Made by a program: the position numbers and the translations under genes. DNA of 64,000 nt from NCBI GenBank assembly GCA_023101725.1, contig JALJCO010010480.1, positions 62,001-126,000 of the forward strand. The letters are read 5' to 3'. Source of the stretch: Atherinomorus stipes (lineage: Eukaryota > Chordata > Actinopteri > Atheriniformes > Atherinidae). Position 1 is the first letter of the stretch. Every line of letters begins with the position of its first letter. Of the stretch, positions 1-15,000 are shown piece after piece. Below the pieces are notes generated by a model. The model ran no database searches. It was given only the letters and a program-made list of their open reading frames with translations, and was not told the DNA's origin.

Positions 1-3000
1 GCAAAAGGGTTGGAAGCAGCTCCGGGGTCGTTCCTGGGAAGCAGGAGCGAAACTTCCCCAATCGCAATATCTCGGCGAGAAACGCTTAACCGGGCATTTT
101 CAACACAGGAGCGTGTTAACCGTGCCTTTGTGACTTGAATGAGGATGAATTCATGTCTGGGACTCAGACACTATTAGAAACCTGCAAAAAGTTGGGCCTC
201 TGTTGCTTTTTGCAACCGTAGGAGACGCGGTGTGACTTGCAACACTCAGGCCGCTTGTGAGCACCCGTAAAGCGGACAAGTTTCTGCGCGAGAGCCGGTG
301 AAAAAGCAGAGCTCATAACTTTCTTTCTGAACATCCGATCTTGAAAATTCCAAATGTAGCTGGTAGCTAGTGTCCAAAATAAGAAGGGCAAAAGGGTTGG
401 AAGCAGCTCCGGGGTCGTTCCTGGGAAGCAGGAGCGAAACTTCCCCAATCGCAATATCTCGGCGAGAAACGCTTAACCGGGCATTTTCAACACAGGAGCG
501 TGTTAACCGTGCCTTTGTGACTTGAATGAGGATGAATTCATGTCTGGGACTCAGACACTATTAGAAACCTGCAAAAAGTTGGGCCTCTGTTGCTTTTTGC
601 AACCGTAGGAGACGCGGTGTGACTTGCAACACTCAGGCCGCTTGTGAGCACCCGTAAAGCGGACAAGTTTCTGCGCGAGAGCCGGTGAAAAAGCAGAGCT
701 CATAACTTTCTTTCTGAACATCCGATCTTGAAAATTCCAAATGTAGCTGGTAGCTAGTGTCCAAAATAAGAAGGGCAAAAGGGTTGGAAGCAGCTCCGGG
801 GTCGTTCCTGGGAAGCAGGAGCGAAACTTCCCCAATCGCAATATCTCGGCGAGAAACGCTTAACGGGGCATTTTCAACACAGGAGCGTGTTAACCGTGCC
901 TTTGTGACTTGAATGAGGATGAATTCATGTCTGGGACTCAGACACTATTAGAAACCTGCAAAAAGTTGGGCCTCTGTTGCTTTTTGCAACCGTAGGAGAC
1001 GCGGTGTGACTTGCAACACTCAGGCCGCTTGTGAGCACCCGTAAAGCGGACAAGTTTCTGCGCGAGAGCCGGTGAAAAAGCAGAGCTCATAACTTTCTTT
1101 CTGAACATCCGATCTTGAAAATTCCAAATGTAGCTGGTAGCTAGTGTCCAAAATAAGAAGGGCAAAAGGGTTGGAAGCAGCTCCGGGGTCGTTCCTGGGA
1201 AGCAGGAGCGAAACTTCCCCAATCGCAATATCTCGGCGAGAAACGCTTAACGGGGCATTTTCAACACAGGAGCGTGTTAACCGTGCCTTTGTGACTTGAA
1301 TGAGGATGAATTCATGTCTGGGACTCAGACACTATTAGAAACCTGCAAAAAGTTGGGCCTCTGTTGCTTTTTGCAACCGTAGGAGACGCGGTGTGACTTG
1401 CAACACTCAGGCCGCTTGTGAGCACCCGTAAAGCGGACAAGTTTCTGCGCGAGAGCCGGTGAAAAAGCAGAGCTCATAACTTTCTTTCTGAACATCCGAT
1501 CTTGAAAATTCCAAATGTAGCTGGTAGCTAGTGTCCAAAATAAGAAGGGCAAAAGGGTTGGAAGCAGCTCCGGGGTCGTTCCTGGGAAGCAGGAGCGAAA
1601 CTTCCCCAATCGCAATATCTCGGCGAGAAACGCTTAACCGGGCATTTTCAACACAGGAGCGTGTTAACCGTGCCTTTGTGACTTGAATGAGGATGAATTC
1701 ATGTCTGGGACTCAGACACTATTAGAAACCTGCAAAAAGTTGGGCCTCTGTTGCTTTTTGCAACCGTAGGAGACGCGGTGTGACTTGCAACACTCAGGCC
1801 GCTTGTGAGCACCCGTAAAGCGGACAAGTTTCTGCGCGAGAGCCGGTGAAAAAGCAGAGCTCATAACTTTCTTTCTGAACATCCGATCTTGAAAATTCCA
1901 AATGTAGCTGGTAGCTAGTGTCCAAAATAAGAAGGGCAAAAGGGTTGGAAGCAGCTCCGGGGTCGTTCCTGGGAAGCAGGAGCGAAACTTCCCCAATCGC
2001 AATATCTCGGCGAGAAACGCTTAACGGGGCATTTTCAACACAGGAGCGTGTTAACCGTGCCTTTGTGACTTGAATGAGGATGAATTCATGTCTGGGACTC
2101 AGACACTATTAGAAACCTGCAAAAAGTTGGGCCTCTGTTGCTTTTTGCAACCGTAGGAGACGCGGTGTGACTTGCAACACTCAGGCCGCTTGTGAGCACC
2201 CGTAAAGCGGACAAGTTTCTGCGCGAGAGCCGGTGAAAAAGCAGAGCTCATAACTTTCTTTCTGAACATCCGATCTTGAAAATTCCAAATGTAGCTGGTA
2301 GCTAGTGTCCAAAATAAGAAGGGCAAAAGGGTTGGAAGCAGCTCCGGGGTCGTTCCTGGGAAGCAGGAGCGAAACTTCCCCAATCGCAATATCTCGGCGA
2401 GAAACGCTTAACCGGGCATTTTCAACACAGGAGCGTGTTAACCGTGCCTTTGTGACTTGAATGAGGATGAATTCATGTCTGGGACTCAGACACTATTAGA
2501 AACCTGCAAAAAGTTGGGCCTCTGTTGCTTTTTGCAACCGTAGGAGACGCGGTGTGACTTGCAACACTCAGGCCGCTTGTGAGCACCCGTAAAGCGGACA
2601 AGTTTCTGCGCGAGAGCCGGTGAAAAAGCAGAGCTCATAACTTTCTTTCTGAACATCCGATCTTGAAAATTCCAAATGTAGCTGGTAGCTAGTGTCCAAA
2701 ATAAGAAGGGCAAAAGGGTTGGAAGCAGCTCCGGGGTCGTTCCTGGGAAGCAGGAGCGAAACTTCCCCAATCGCAATATCTCGGCGAGAAACGCTTAACC
2801 GGGCATTTTCAACACAGGAGCGTGTTAACCGTGCCTTTGTGACTTGAATGAGGATGAATTCATGTCTGGGACTCAGACACTATTAGAAACCTGCAAAAAG
2901 TTGGGCCTCTGTTGCTTTTTGCAACCGTAGGAGACGCGGTGTGACTTGCAACACTCAGGCCGCTTGTGAGCACCCGTAAAGCGGACAAGTTTCTGCGCGA

Positions 3001-6000
3001 GAGCCGGTGAAAAAGCAGAGCTCATAACTTTCTTTCTGAACATCCGATCTTGAAAATTCCAAATGTAGCTGGTAGCTAGTGTCCAAAATAAGAAGGGCAA
3101 AAGGGTTGGAAGCAGCTCCGGGGTCGTTCCTGGGAAGCAGGAGCGAAACTTCCCCAATCGCAATATCTCGGCGAGAAACGCTTAACCGGGCATTTTCAAC
3201 ACAGGAGCGTGTTAACCGTGCCTTTGTGACTTGAATGAGGATGAATTCATGTCTGGGACTCAGACACTATTAGAAACCTGCAAAAAGTTGGGCCTCTGTT
3301 GCTTTTTGCAACCGTAGGAGACGCGGTGTGACTTGCAACACTCAGGCCGCTTGTGAGCACCCGTAAAGCGGACAAGTTTCTGCGCGAGAGCCGGTGAAAA
3401 AGCAGAGCTCATAACTTTCTTTCTGAACATCCGATCTTGAAAATTCCAAATGTAGCTGGTAGCTAGTGTCCAAAATAAGAAGGGCAAAAGGGTTGGAAGC
3501 AGCTCCGGGGTCGTTCCTGGGAAGCAGGAGCGAAACTTCCCCAATCGCAATATCTCGGCGAGAAACGCTTAACCGGGCATTTTCAACACAGGAGCGTGTT
3601 AACCGTGCCTTTGTGACTTGAATGAGGATGAATTCATGTCTGGGACTCAGACACTATTAGAAACCTGCAAAAAGTTGGGCCTCTGTTGCTTTTTGCAACC
3701 GTAGGAGACGCGGTGTGACTTGCAACACTCAGGCCGCTTGTGAGCACCCGTAAAGCGGACAAGTTTCTGCGCGAGAGCCGGTGAAAAAGCAGAGCTCATA
3801 ACTTTCTTTCTGAACATCCGATCTTGAAAATTCCAAATGTAGCTGGTAGCTAGTGTCCAAAATAAGAAGGGCAAAAGGGTTGGAAGCAGCTCCGGGGTCG
3901 TTCCTGGGAAGCAGGAGCGAAACTTCCCCAATCGCAATATCTCGGCGAGAAACGCTTAACCGGGCATTTTCAACACAGGAGCGTGTTAACCGTGCCTTTG
4001 TGACTTGAATGAGGATGAATTCATGTCTGGGACTCAGACACTATTAGAAACCTGCAAAAAGTTGGGCCTCTGTTGCTTTTTGCAACCGTAGGAGACGCGG
4101 TGTGACTTGCAACACTCAGGCCGCTTGTGAGCACCCGTAAAGCGGACAAGTTTCTGCGCGAGAGCCGGTGAAAAAGCAGAGCTCATAACTTTCTTTCTGA
4201 ACATCCGATCTTGAAAATTCCAAATGTAGCTGGTAGCTAGTGTCCAAAATAAGAAGGGCAAAAGGGTTGGAAGCAGCTCCGGGGTCGTTCCTGGGAAGCA
4301 GGAGCGAAACTTCCCCAATCGCAATATCTCGGCGAGAAACGCTTAACGGGGCATTTTCAACACAGGAGCGTGTTAACCGTGCCTTTGTGACTTGAATGAG
4401 GATGAATTCATGTCTGGGACTCAGACACTATTAGAAACCTGCAAAAAGTTGGGCCTCTGTTGCTTTTTGCAACCGTAGGAGACGCGGTGTGACTTGCAAC
4501 ACTCAGGCCGCTTGTGAGCACCCGTAAAGCGGACAAGTTTCTGCGCGAGAGCCGGTGAAAAAGCAGAGCTCATAACTTTCTTTCTGAACATCCGATCTTG
4601 AAAATTCCAAATGTAGCTGGTAGCTAGTGTCCAAAATAAGAAGGGCAAAAGGGTTGGAAGCAGCTCCGGGGTCGTTCCTGGGAAGCAGGAGCGAAACTTC
4701 CCCAATCGCAATATCTCGGCGAGAAACGCTTAACGGGGCATTTTCAACACAGGAGCGTGTTAACCGTGCCTTTGTGACTTGAATGAGGATGAATTCATGT
4801 CTGGGACTCAGACACTATTAGAAACCTGCAAAAAGTTGGGCCTCTGTTGCTTTTTGCAACCGTAGGAGACGCGGTGTGACTTGCAACACTCAGGCCGCTT
4901 GTGAGCACCCGTAAAGCGGACAAGTTTCTGCGCGAGAGCCGGTGAAAAAGCAGAGCTCATAACTTTCTTTCTGAACATCCGATCTTGAAAATTCCAAATG
5001 TAGCTGGTAGCTAGTGTCCAAAATAAGAAGGGCAAAAGGGTTGGAAGCAGCTCCGGGGTCGTTCCTGGGAAGCAGGAGCGAAACTTCCCCAATCGCAATA
5101 TCTCGGCGAGAAACGCTTAACCGGGCATTTTCAACACAGGAGCGTGTTAACCGTGCCTTTGTGACTTGAATGAGGATGAATTCATGTCTGGGACTCAGAC
5201 ACTATTAGAAACCTGCAAAAAGTTGGGCCTCTGTTGCTTTTTGCAACCGTAGGAGACGCGGTGTGACTTGCAACACTCAGGCCGCTTGTGAGCACCCGTA
5301 AAGCGGACAAGTTTCTGCGCGAGAGCCGGTGAAAAAGCAGAGCTCATAACTTTCTTTCTGAACATCCGATCTTGAAAATTCCAAATGTAGCTGGTAGCTA
5401 GTGTCCAAAATAAGAAGGGCAAAAGGGTTGGAAGCAGCTCCGGGGTCGTTCCTGGGAAGCAGGAGCGAAACTTCCCCAATCGCAATATCTCGGCGAGAAA
5501 CGCTTAACCGGGCATTTTCAACACAGGAGCGTGTTAACCGTGCCTTTGTGACTTGAATGAGGATGAATTCATGTCTGGGACTCAGACACTATTAGAAACC
5601 TGCAAAAAGTTGGGCCTCTGTTGCTTTTTGCAACCGTAGGAGACGCGGTGTGACTTGCAACACTCAGGCCGCTTGTGAGCACCCGTAAAGCGGACAAGTT
5701 TCTGCGCGAGAGCCGGTGAAAAAGCAGAGCTCATAACTTTCTTTCTGAACATCCGATCTTGAAAATTCCAAATGTAGCTGGTAGCTAGTGTCCAAAATAA
5801 GAAGGGCAAAAGGGTTGGAAGCAGCTCCGGGGTCGTTCCTGGGAAGCAGGAGCGAAACTTCCCCAATCGCAATATCTCGGCGAGAAACGCTTAACGGGGC
5901 ATTTTCAACACAGGAGCGTGTTAACCGTGCCTTTGTGACTTGAATGAGGATGAATTCATGTCTGGGACTCAGACACTATTAGAAACCTGCAAAAAGTTGG

Positions 6001-9000
6001 GCCTCTGTTGCTTTTTGCAACCGTAGGAGACGCGGTGTGACTTGCAACACTCAGGCCGCTTGTGAGCACCCGTAAAGCGGACAAGTTTCTGCGCGAGAGC
6101 CGGTGAAAAAGCAGAGCTCATAACTTTCTTTCTGAACATCCGATCTTGAAAATTCCAAATGTAGCTGGTAGCTAGTGTCCAAAATAAGAAGGGCAAAAGG
6201 GTTGGAAGCAGCTCCGGGGTCGTTCCTGGGAAGCAGGAGCGAAACTTCCCCAATCGCAATATCTCGGCGAGAAACGCTTAACGGGGCATTTTCAACACAG
6301 GAGCGTGTTAACCGTGCCTTTGTGACTTGAATGAGGATGAATTCATGTCTGGGACTCAGACACTATTAGAAACCTGCAAAAAGTTGGGCCTCTGTTGCTT
6401 TTTGCAACCGTAGGAGACGCGGTGTGACTTGCAACACTCAGGCCGCTTGTGAGCACCCGTAAAGCGGACAAGTTTCTGCGCGAGAGCCGGTGAAAAAGCA
6501 GAGCTCATAACTTTCTTTCTGAACATCCGATCTTGAAAATTCCAAATGTAGCTGGTAGCTAGTGTCCAAAATAAGAAGGGCAAAAGGGTTGGAAGCAGCT
6601 CCGGGGTCGTTCCTGGGAAGCAGGAGCGAAACTTCCCCAATCGCAATATCTCGGCGAGAAACGCTTAACCGGGCATTTTCAACACAGGAGCGTGTTAACC
6701 GTGCCTTTGTGACTTGAATGAGGATGAATTCATGTCTGGGACTCAGACACTATTAGAAACCTGCAAAAAGTTGGGCCTCTGTTGCTTTTTGCAACCGTAG
6801 GAGACGCGGTGTGACTTGCAACACTCAGGCCGCTTGTGAGCACCCGTAAAGCGGACAAGTTTCTGCGCGAGAGCCGGTGAAAAAGCAGAGCTCATAACTT
6901 TCTTTCTGAACATCCGATCTTGAAAATTCCAAATGTAGCTGGTAGCTAGTGTCCAAAATAAGAAGGGCAAAAGGGTTGGAAGCAGCTCCGGGGTCGTTCC
7001 TGGGAAGCAGGAGCGAAACTTCCCCAATCGCAATATCTCGGCGAGAAACGCTTAACGGGGCATTTTCAACACAGGAGCGTGTTAACCGTGCCTTTGTGAC
7101 TTGAATGAGGATGAATTCATGTCTGGGACTCAGACACTATTAGAAACCTGCAAAAAGTTGGGCCTCTGTTGCTTTTTGCAACCGTAGGAGACGCGGTGTG
7201 ACTTGCAACACTCAGGCCGCTTGTGAGCACCCGTAAAGCGGACAAGTTTCTGCGCGAGAGCCGGTGAAAAAGCAGAGCTCATAACTTTCTTTCTGAACAT
7301 CCGATCTTGAAAATTCCAAATGTAGCTGGTAGCTAGTGTCCAAAATAAGAAGGGCAAAAGGGTTGGAAGCAGCTCCGGGGTCGTTCCTGGGAAGCAGGAG
7401 CGAAACTTCCCCAATCGCAATATCTCGGCGAGAAACGCTTAACGGGGCATTTTCAACACAGGAGCGTGTTAACCGTGCCTTTGTGACTTGAATGAGGATG
7501 AATTCATGTCTGGGACTCAGACACTATTAGAAACCTGCAAAAAGTTGGGCCTCTGTTGCTTTTTGCAACCGTAGGAGACGCGGTGTGACTTGCAACACTC
7601 AGGCCGCTTGTGAGCACCCGTAAAGCGGACAAGTTTCTGCGCGAGAGCCGGTGAAAAAGCAGAGCTCATAACTTTCTTTCTGAACATCCGATCTTGAAAA
7701 TTCCAAATGTAGCTGGTAGCTAGTGTCCAAAATAAGAAGGGCAAAAGGGTTGGAAGCAGCTCCGGGGTCGTTCCTGGGAAGCAGGAGCGAAACTTCCCCA
7801 ATCGCAATATCTCGGCGAGAAACGCTTAACGGGGCATTTTCAACACAGGAGCGTGTTAACCGTGCCTTTGTGACTTGAATGAGGATGAATTCATGTCTGG
7901 GACTCAGACACTATTAGAAACCTGCAAAAAGTTGGGCCTCTGTTGCTTTTTGCAACCGTAGGAGACGCGGTGTGACTTGCAACACTCAGGCCGCTTGTGA
8001 GCACCCGTAAAGCGGACAAGTTTCTGCGCGAGAGCCGGTGAAAAAGCAGAGCTCATAACTTTCTTTCTGAACATCCGATCTTGAAAATTCCAAATGTAGC
8101 TGGTAGCTAGTGTCCAAAATAAGAAGGGCAAAAGGGTTGGAAGCAGCTCCGGGGTCGTTCCTGGGAAGCAGGAGCGAAACTTCCCCAATCGCAATATCTC
8201 GGCGAGAAACGCTTAACCGGGCATTTTCAACACAGGAGCGTGTTAACCGTGCCTTTGTGACTTGAATGAGGATGAATTCATGTCTGGGACTCAGACACTA
8301 TTAGAAACCTGCAAAAAGTTGGGCCTCTGTTGCTTTTTGCAACCGTAGGAGACGCGGTGTGACTTGCAACACTCAGGCCGCTTGTGAGCACCCGTAAAGC
8401 GGACAAGTTTCTGCGCGAGAGCCGGTGAAAAAGCAGAGCTCATAACTTTCTTTCTGAACATCCGATCTTGAAAATTCCAAATGTAGCTGGTAGCTAGTGT
8501 CCAAAATAAGAAGGGCAAAAGGGTTGGAAGCAGCTCCGGGGTCGTTCCTGGGAAGCAGGAGCGAAACTTCCCCAATCGCAATATCTCGGCGAGAAACGCT
8601 TAACCGGGCATTTTCAACACAGGAGCGTGTTAACCGTGCCTTTGTGACTTGAATGAGGATGAATTCATGTCTGGGACTCAGACACTATTAGAAACCTGCA
8701 AAAAGTTGGGCCTCTGTTGCTTTTTGCAACCGTAGGAGACGCGGTGTGACTTGCAACACTCAGGCCGCTTGTGAGCACCCGTAAAGCGGACAAGTTTCTG
8801 CGCGAGAGCCGGTGAAAAAGCAGAGCTCATAACTTTCTTTCTGAACATCCGATCTTGAAAATTCCAAATGTAGCTGGTAGCTAGTGTCCAAAATAAGAAG
8901 GGCAAAAGGGTTGGAAGCAGCTCCGGGGTCGTTCCTGGGAAGCAGGAGCGAAACTTCCCCAATCGCAATATCTCGGCGAGAAACGCTTAACCGGGCATTT

Positions 9001-12000
9001 TCAACACAGGAGCGTGTTAACCGTGCCTTTGTGACTTGAATGAGGATGAATTCATGTCTGGGACTCAGACACTATTAGAAACCTGCAAAAAGTTGGGCCT
9101 CTGTTGCTTTTTGCAACCGTAGGAGACGCGGTGTGACTTGCAACACTCAGGCCGCTTGTGAGCACCCGTAAAGCGGACAAGTTTCTGCGCGAGAGCCGGT
9201 GAAAAAGCAGAGCTCATAACTTTCTTTCTGAACATCCGATCTTGAAAATTCCAAATGTAGCTGGTAGCTAGTGTCCAAAATAAGAAGGGCAAAAGGGTTG
9301 GAAGCAGCTCCGGGGTCGTTCCTGGGAAGCAGGAGCGAAACTTCCCCAATCGCAATATCTCGGCGAGAAACGCTTAACGGGGCATTTTCAACACAGGAGC
9401 GTGTTAACCGTGCCTTTGTGACTTGAATGAGGATGAATTCATGTCTGGGACTCAGACACTATTAGAAACCTGCAAAAGTTGGGCCTCTGTTGCTTTTTGC
9501 AACCGTAGGAGACGCGGTGTGACTTGCAACACTCAGGCCGCTTGTGAGCACCCGTAAAGCGGACAAGTTTCTGCGCGAGAGCCGGTGAAAAAGCAGAGCT
9601 CATAACTTTCTTTCTGAACATCCGATCTTGAAAATTCCAAATGTAGCTGGTAGCTAGTGTCCAAAATAAGAAGGGCAAAAGGGTTGGAAGCAGCTCCGGG
9701 GTCGTTCCTGGGAAGCAGGAGCGAAACTTCCCCAATCGCAATATCTCGGCGAGAAACGCTTAACCGGGCATTTTCAACACAGGAGCGTGTTAACCGTGCC
9801 TTTGTGACTTGAATGAGGATGAATTCATGTCTGGGACTCAGACACTATTAGAAACCTGCAAAAAGTTGGGCCTCTGTTGCTTTTTGCAACCGTAGGAGAC
9901 GCGGTGTGACTTGCAACACTCAGGCCGCTTGTGAGCACCCGTAAAGCGGACAAGTTTCTGCGCGAGAGCCGGTGAAAAAGCAGAGCTCATAACTTTCTTT
10001 CTGAACATCCGATCTTGAAAATTCCAAATGTAGCTGGTAGCTAGTGTCCAAAATAAGAAGGGCAAAAGGGTTGGAAGCAGCTCCGGGGTCGTTCCTGGGA
10101 AGCAGGAGCGAAACTTCCCCAATCGCAATATCTCGGCGAGAAACGCTTAACCGGGCATTTTCAACACAGGAGCGTGTTAACCGTGCCTTTGTGACTTGAA
10201 TGAGGATGAATTCATGTCTGGGACTCAGACACTATTAGAAACCTGCAAAAAGTTGGGCCTCTGTTGCTTTTTGCAACCGTAGGAGACGCGGTGTGACTTG
10301 CAACACTCAGGCCGCTTGTGAGCACCCGTAAAGCGGACAAGTTTCTGCGCGAGAGCCGGTGAAAAAGCAGAGCTCATAACTTTCTTTCTGAACATCCGAT
10401 CTTGAAAATTCCAAATGTAGCTGGTAGCTAGTGTCCAAAATAAGAAGGGCAAAAGGGTTGGAAGCAGCTCCGGGGTCGTTCCTGGGAAGCAGGAGCGAAA
10501 CTTCCCCAATCGCAATATCTCGGCGAGAAACGCTTAACGGGGCATTTTCAACACAGGAGCGTGTTAACCGTGCCTTTGTGACTTGAATGAGGATGAATTC
10601 ATGTCTGGGACTCAGACACTATTAGAAACCTGCAAAAAGTTGGGCCTCTGTTGCTTTTTGCAACCGTAGGAGACGCGGTGTGACTTGCAACACTCAGGCC
10701 GCTTGTGAGCACCCGTAAAGCGGACAAGTTTCTGCGCGAGAGCCGGTGAAAAAGCAGAGCTCATAACTTTCTTTCTGAACATCCGATCTTGAAAATTCCA
10801 AATGTAGCTGGTAGCTAGTGTCCAAAATAAGAAGGGCAAAAGGGTTGGAAGCAGCTCCGGGGTCGTTCCTGGGAAGCAGGAGCGAAACTTCCCCAATCGC
10901 AATATCTCGGCGAGAAACGCTTAACCGGGCATTTTCAACACAGGAGCGTGTTAACCGTGCCTTTGTGACTTGAATGAGGATGAATTCATGTCTGGGACTC
11001 AGACACTATTAGAAACCTGCAAAAAGTTGGGCCTCTGTTGCTTTTTGCAACCGTAGGAGACGCGGTGTGACTTGCAACACTCAGGCCGCTTGTGAGCACC
11101 CGTAAAGCGGACAAGTTTCTGCGCGAGAGCCGGTGAAAAAGCAGAGCTCATAACTTTCTTTCTGAACATCCGATCTTGAAAATTCCAAATGTAGCTGGTA
11201 GCTAGTGTCCAAAATAAGAAGGGCAAAAGGGTTGGAAGCAGCTCCGGGGTCGTTCCTGGGAAGCAGGAGCGAAACTTCCCCAATCGCAATATCTCGGCGA
11301 GAAACGCTTAACGGGGCATTTTCAACACAGGAGCGTGTTAACCGTGCCTTTGTGACTTGAATGAGGATGAATTCATGTCTGGGACTCAGACACTATTAGA
11401 AACCTGCAAAAAGTTGGGCCTCTGTTGCTTTTTGCAACCGTAGGAGACGCGGTGTGACTTGCAACACTCAGGCCGCTTGTGAGCACCCGTAAAGCGGACA
11501 AGTTTCTGCGCGAGAGCCGGTGAAAAAGCAGAGCTCATAACTTTCTTTCTGAACATCCGATCTTGAAAATTCCAAATGTAGCTGGTAGCTAGTGTCCAAA
11601 ATAAGAAGGGCAAAAGGGTTGGAAGCAGCTCCGGGGTCGTTCCTGGGAAGCAGGAGCGAAACTTCCCCAATCGCAATATCTCGGCGAGAAACGCTTAACC
11701 GGGCATTTTCAACACAGGAGCGTGTTAACCGTGCCTTTGTGACTTGAATGAGGATGAATTCATGTCTGGGACTCAGACACTATTAGAAACCTGCAAAAAG
11801 TTGGGCCTCTGTTGCTTTTTGCAACCGTAGGAGACGCGGTGTGACTTGCAACACTCAGGCCGCTTGTGAGCACCCGTAAAGCGGACAAGTTTCTGCGCGA
11901 GAGCCGGTGAAAAAGCAGAGCTCATAACTTTCTTTCTGAACATCCGATCTTGAAAATTCCAAATGTAGCTGGTAGCTAGTGTCCAAAATAAGAAGGGCAA

Positions 12001-15000
12001 AAGGGTTGGAAGCAGCTCCGGGGTCGTTCCTGGGAAGCAGGAGCGAAACTTCCCCAATCGCAATATCTCGGCGAGAAACGCTTAACGGGGCATTTTCAAC
12101 ACAGGAGCGTGTTAACCGTGCCTTTGTGACTTGAATGAGGATGAATTCATGTCTGGGACTCAGACACTATTAGAAACCTGCAAAAAGTTGGGCCTCTGTT
12201 GCTTTTTGCAACCGTAGGAGACGCGGTGTGACTTGCAACACTCAGGCCGCTTGTGAGCACCCGTAAAGCGGACAAGTTTCTGCGCGAGAGCCGGTGAAAA
12301 AGCAGAGCTCATAACTTTCTTTCTGAACATCCGATCTTGAAAATTCCAAATGTAGCTGGTAGCTAGTGTCCAAAATAAGAAGGGCAAAAGGGTTGGAAGC
12401 AGCTCCGGGGTCGTTCCTGGGAAGCAGGAGCGAAACTTCCCCAATCGCAATATCTCGGCGAGAAACGCTTAACGGGGCATTTTCAACACAGGAGCGTGTT
12501 AACCGTGCCTTTGTGACTTGAATGAGGATGAATTCATGTCTGGGACTCAGACACTATTAGAAACCTGCAAAAAGTTGGGCCTCTGTTGCTTTTTGCAACC
12601 GTAGGAGACGCGGTGTGACTTGCAACACTCAGGCCGCTTGTGAGCACCCGTAAAGCGGACAAGTTTCTGCGCGAGAGCCGGTGAAAAAGCAGAGCTCATA
12701 ACTTTCTTTCTGAACATCCGATCTTGAAAATTCCAAATGTAGCTGGTAGCTAGTGTCCAAAATAAGAAGGGCAAAAGGGTTGGAAGCAGCTCCGGGGTCG
12801 TTCCTGGGAAGCAGGAGCGAAACTTCCCCAATCGCAATATCTCGGCGAGAAACGCTTAACCGGGCATTTTCAACACAGGAGCGTGTTAACCGTGCCTTTG
12901 TGACTTGAATGAGGATGAATTCATGTCTGGGACTCAGACACTATTAGAAACCTGCAAAAAGTTGGGCCTCTGTTGCTTTTTGCAACCGTAGGAGACGCGG
13001 TGTGACTTGCAACACTCAGGCCGCTTGTGAGCACCCGTAAAGCGGACAAGTTTCTGCGCGAGAGCCGGTGAAAAAGCAGAGCTCATAACTTTCTTTCTGA
13101 ACATCCGATCTTGAAAATTCCAAATGTAGCTGGTAGCTAGTGTCCAAAATAAGAAGGGCAAAAGGGTTGGAAGCAGCTCCGGGGTCGTTCCTGGGAAGCA
13201 GGAGCGAAACTTCCCCAATCGCAATATCTCGGCGAGAAACGCTTAACGGGGCATTTTCAACACAGGAGCGTGTTAACCGTGCCTTTGTGACTTGAATGAG
13301 GATGAATTCATGTCTGGGACTCAGACACTATTAGAAACCTGCAAAAAGTTGGGCCTCTGTTGCTTTTTGCAACCGTAGGAGACGCGGTGTGACTTGCAAC
13401 ACTCAGGCCGCTTGTGAGCACCCGTAAAGCGGACAAGTTTCTGCGCGAGAGCCGGTGAAAAAGCAGAGCTCATAACTTTCTTTCTGAACATCCGATCTTG
13501 AAAATTCCAAATGTAGCTGGTAGCTAGTGTCCAAAATAAGAAGGGCAAAAGGGTTGGAAGCAGCTCCGGGGTCGTTCCTGGGAAGCAGGAGCGAAACTTC
13601 CCCAATCGCAATATCTCGGCGAGAAACGCTTAACGGGGCATTTTCAACACAGGAGCGTGTTAACCGTGCCTTTGTGACTTGAATGAGGATGAATTCATGT
13701 CTGGGACTCAGACACTATTAGAAACCTGCAAAAAGTTGGGCCTCTGTTGCTTTTTGCAACCGTAGGAGACGCGGTGTGACTTGCAACACTCAGGCCGCTT
13801 GTGAGCACCCGTAAAGCGGACAAGTTTCTGCGCGAGAGCCGGTGAAAAAGCAGAGCTCATAACTTTCTTTCTGAACATCCGATCTTGAAAATTCCAAATG
13901 TAGCTGGTAGCTAGTGTCCAAAATAAGAAGGGCAAAAGGGTTGGAAGCAGCTCCGGGGTCGTTCCTGGGAAGCAGGAGCGAAACTTCCCCAATCGCAATA
14001 TCTCGGCGAGAAACGCTTAACGGGGCATTTTCAACACAGGAGCGTGTTAACCGTGCCTTTGTGACTTGAATGAGGATGAATTCATGTCTGGGACTCAGAC
14101 ACTATTAGAAACCTGCAAAAAGTTGGGCCTCTGTTGCTTTTTGCAACCGTAGGAGACGCGGTGTGACTTGCAACACTCAGGCCGCTTGTGAGCACCCGTA
14201 AAGCGGACAAGTTTCTGCGCGAGAGCCGGTGAAAAAGCAGAGCTCATAACTTTCTTTCTGAACATCCGATCTTGAAAATTCCAAATGTAGCTGGTAGCTA
14301 GTGTCCAAAATAAGAAGGGCAAAAGGGTTGGAAGCAGCTCCGGGGTCGTTCCTGGGAAGCAGGAGCGAAACTTCCCCAATCGCAATATCTCGGCGAGAAA
14401 CGCTTAACGGGGCATTTTCAACACAGGAGCGTGTTAACCGTGCCTTTGTGACTTGAATGAGGATGAATTCATGTCTGGGACTCAGACACTATTAGAAACC
14501 TGCAAAAAGTTGGGCCTCTGTTGCTTTTTGCAACCGTAGGAGACGCGGTGTGACTTGCAACACTCAGGCCGCTTGTGAGCACCCGTAAAGCGGACAAGTT
14601 TCTGCGCGAGAGCCGGTGAAAAAGCAGAGCTCATAACTTTCTTTCTGAACATCCGATCTTGAAAATTCCAAATGTAGCTGGTAGCTAGTGTCCAAAATAA
14701 GAAGGGCAAAAGGGTTGGAAGCAGCTCCGGGGTCGTTCCTGGGAAGCAGGAGCGAAACTTCCCCAATCGCAATATCTCGGCGAGAAACGCTTAACGGGGC
14801 ATTTTCAACACAGGAGCGTGTTAACCGTGCCTTTGTGACTTGAATGAGGATGAATTCATGTCTGGGACTCAGACACTATTAGAAACCTGCAAAAAGTTGG
14901 GCCTCTGTTGCTTTTTGCAACCGTAGGAGACGCGGTGTGACTTGCAACACTCAGGCCGCTTGTGAGCACCCGTAAAGCGGACAAGTTTCTGCGCGAGAGC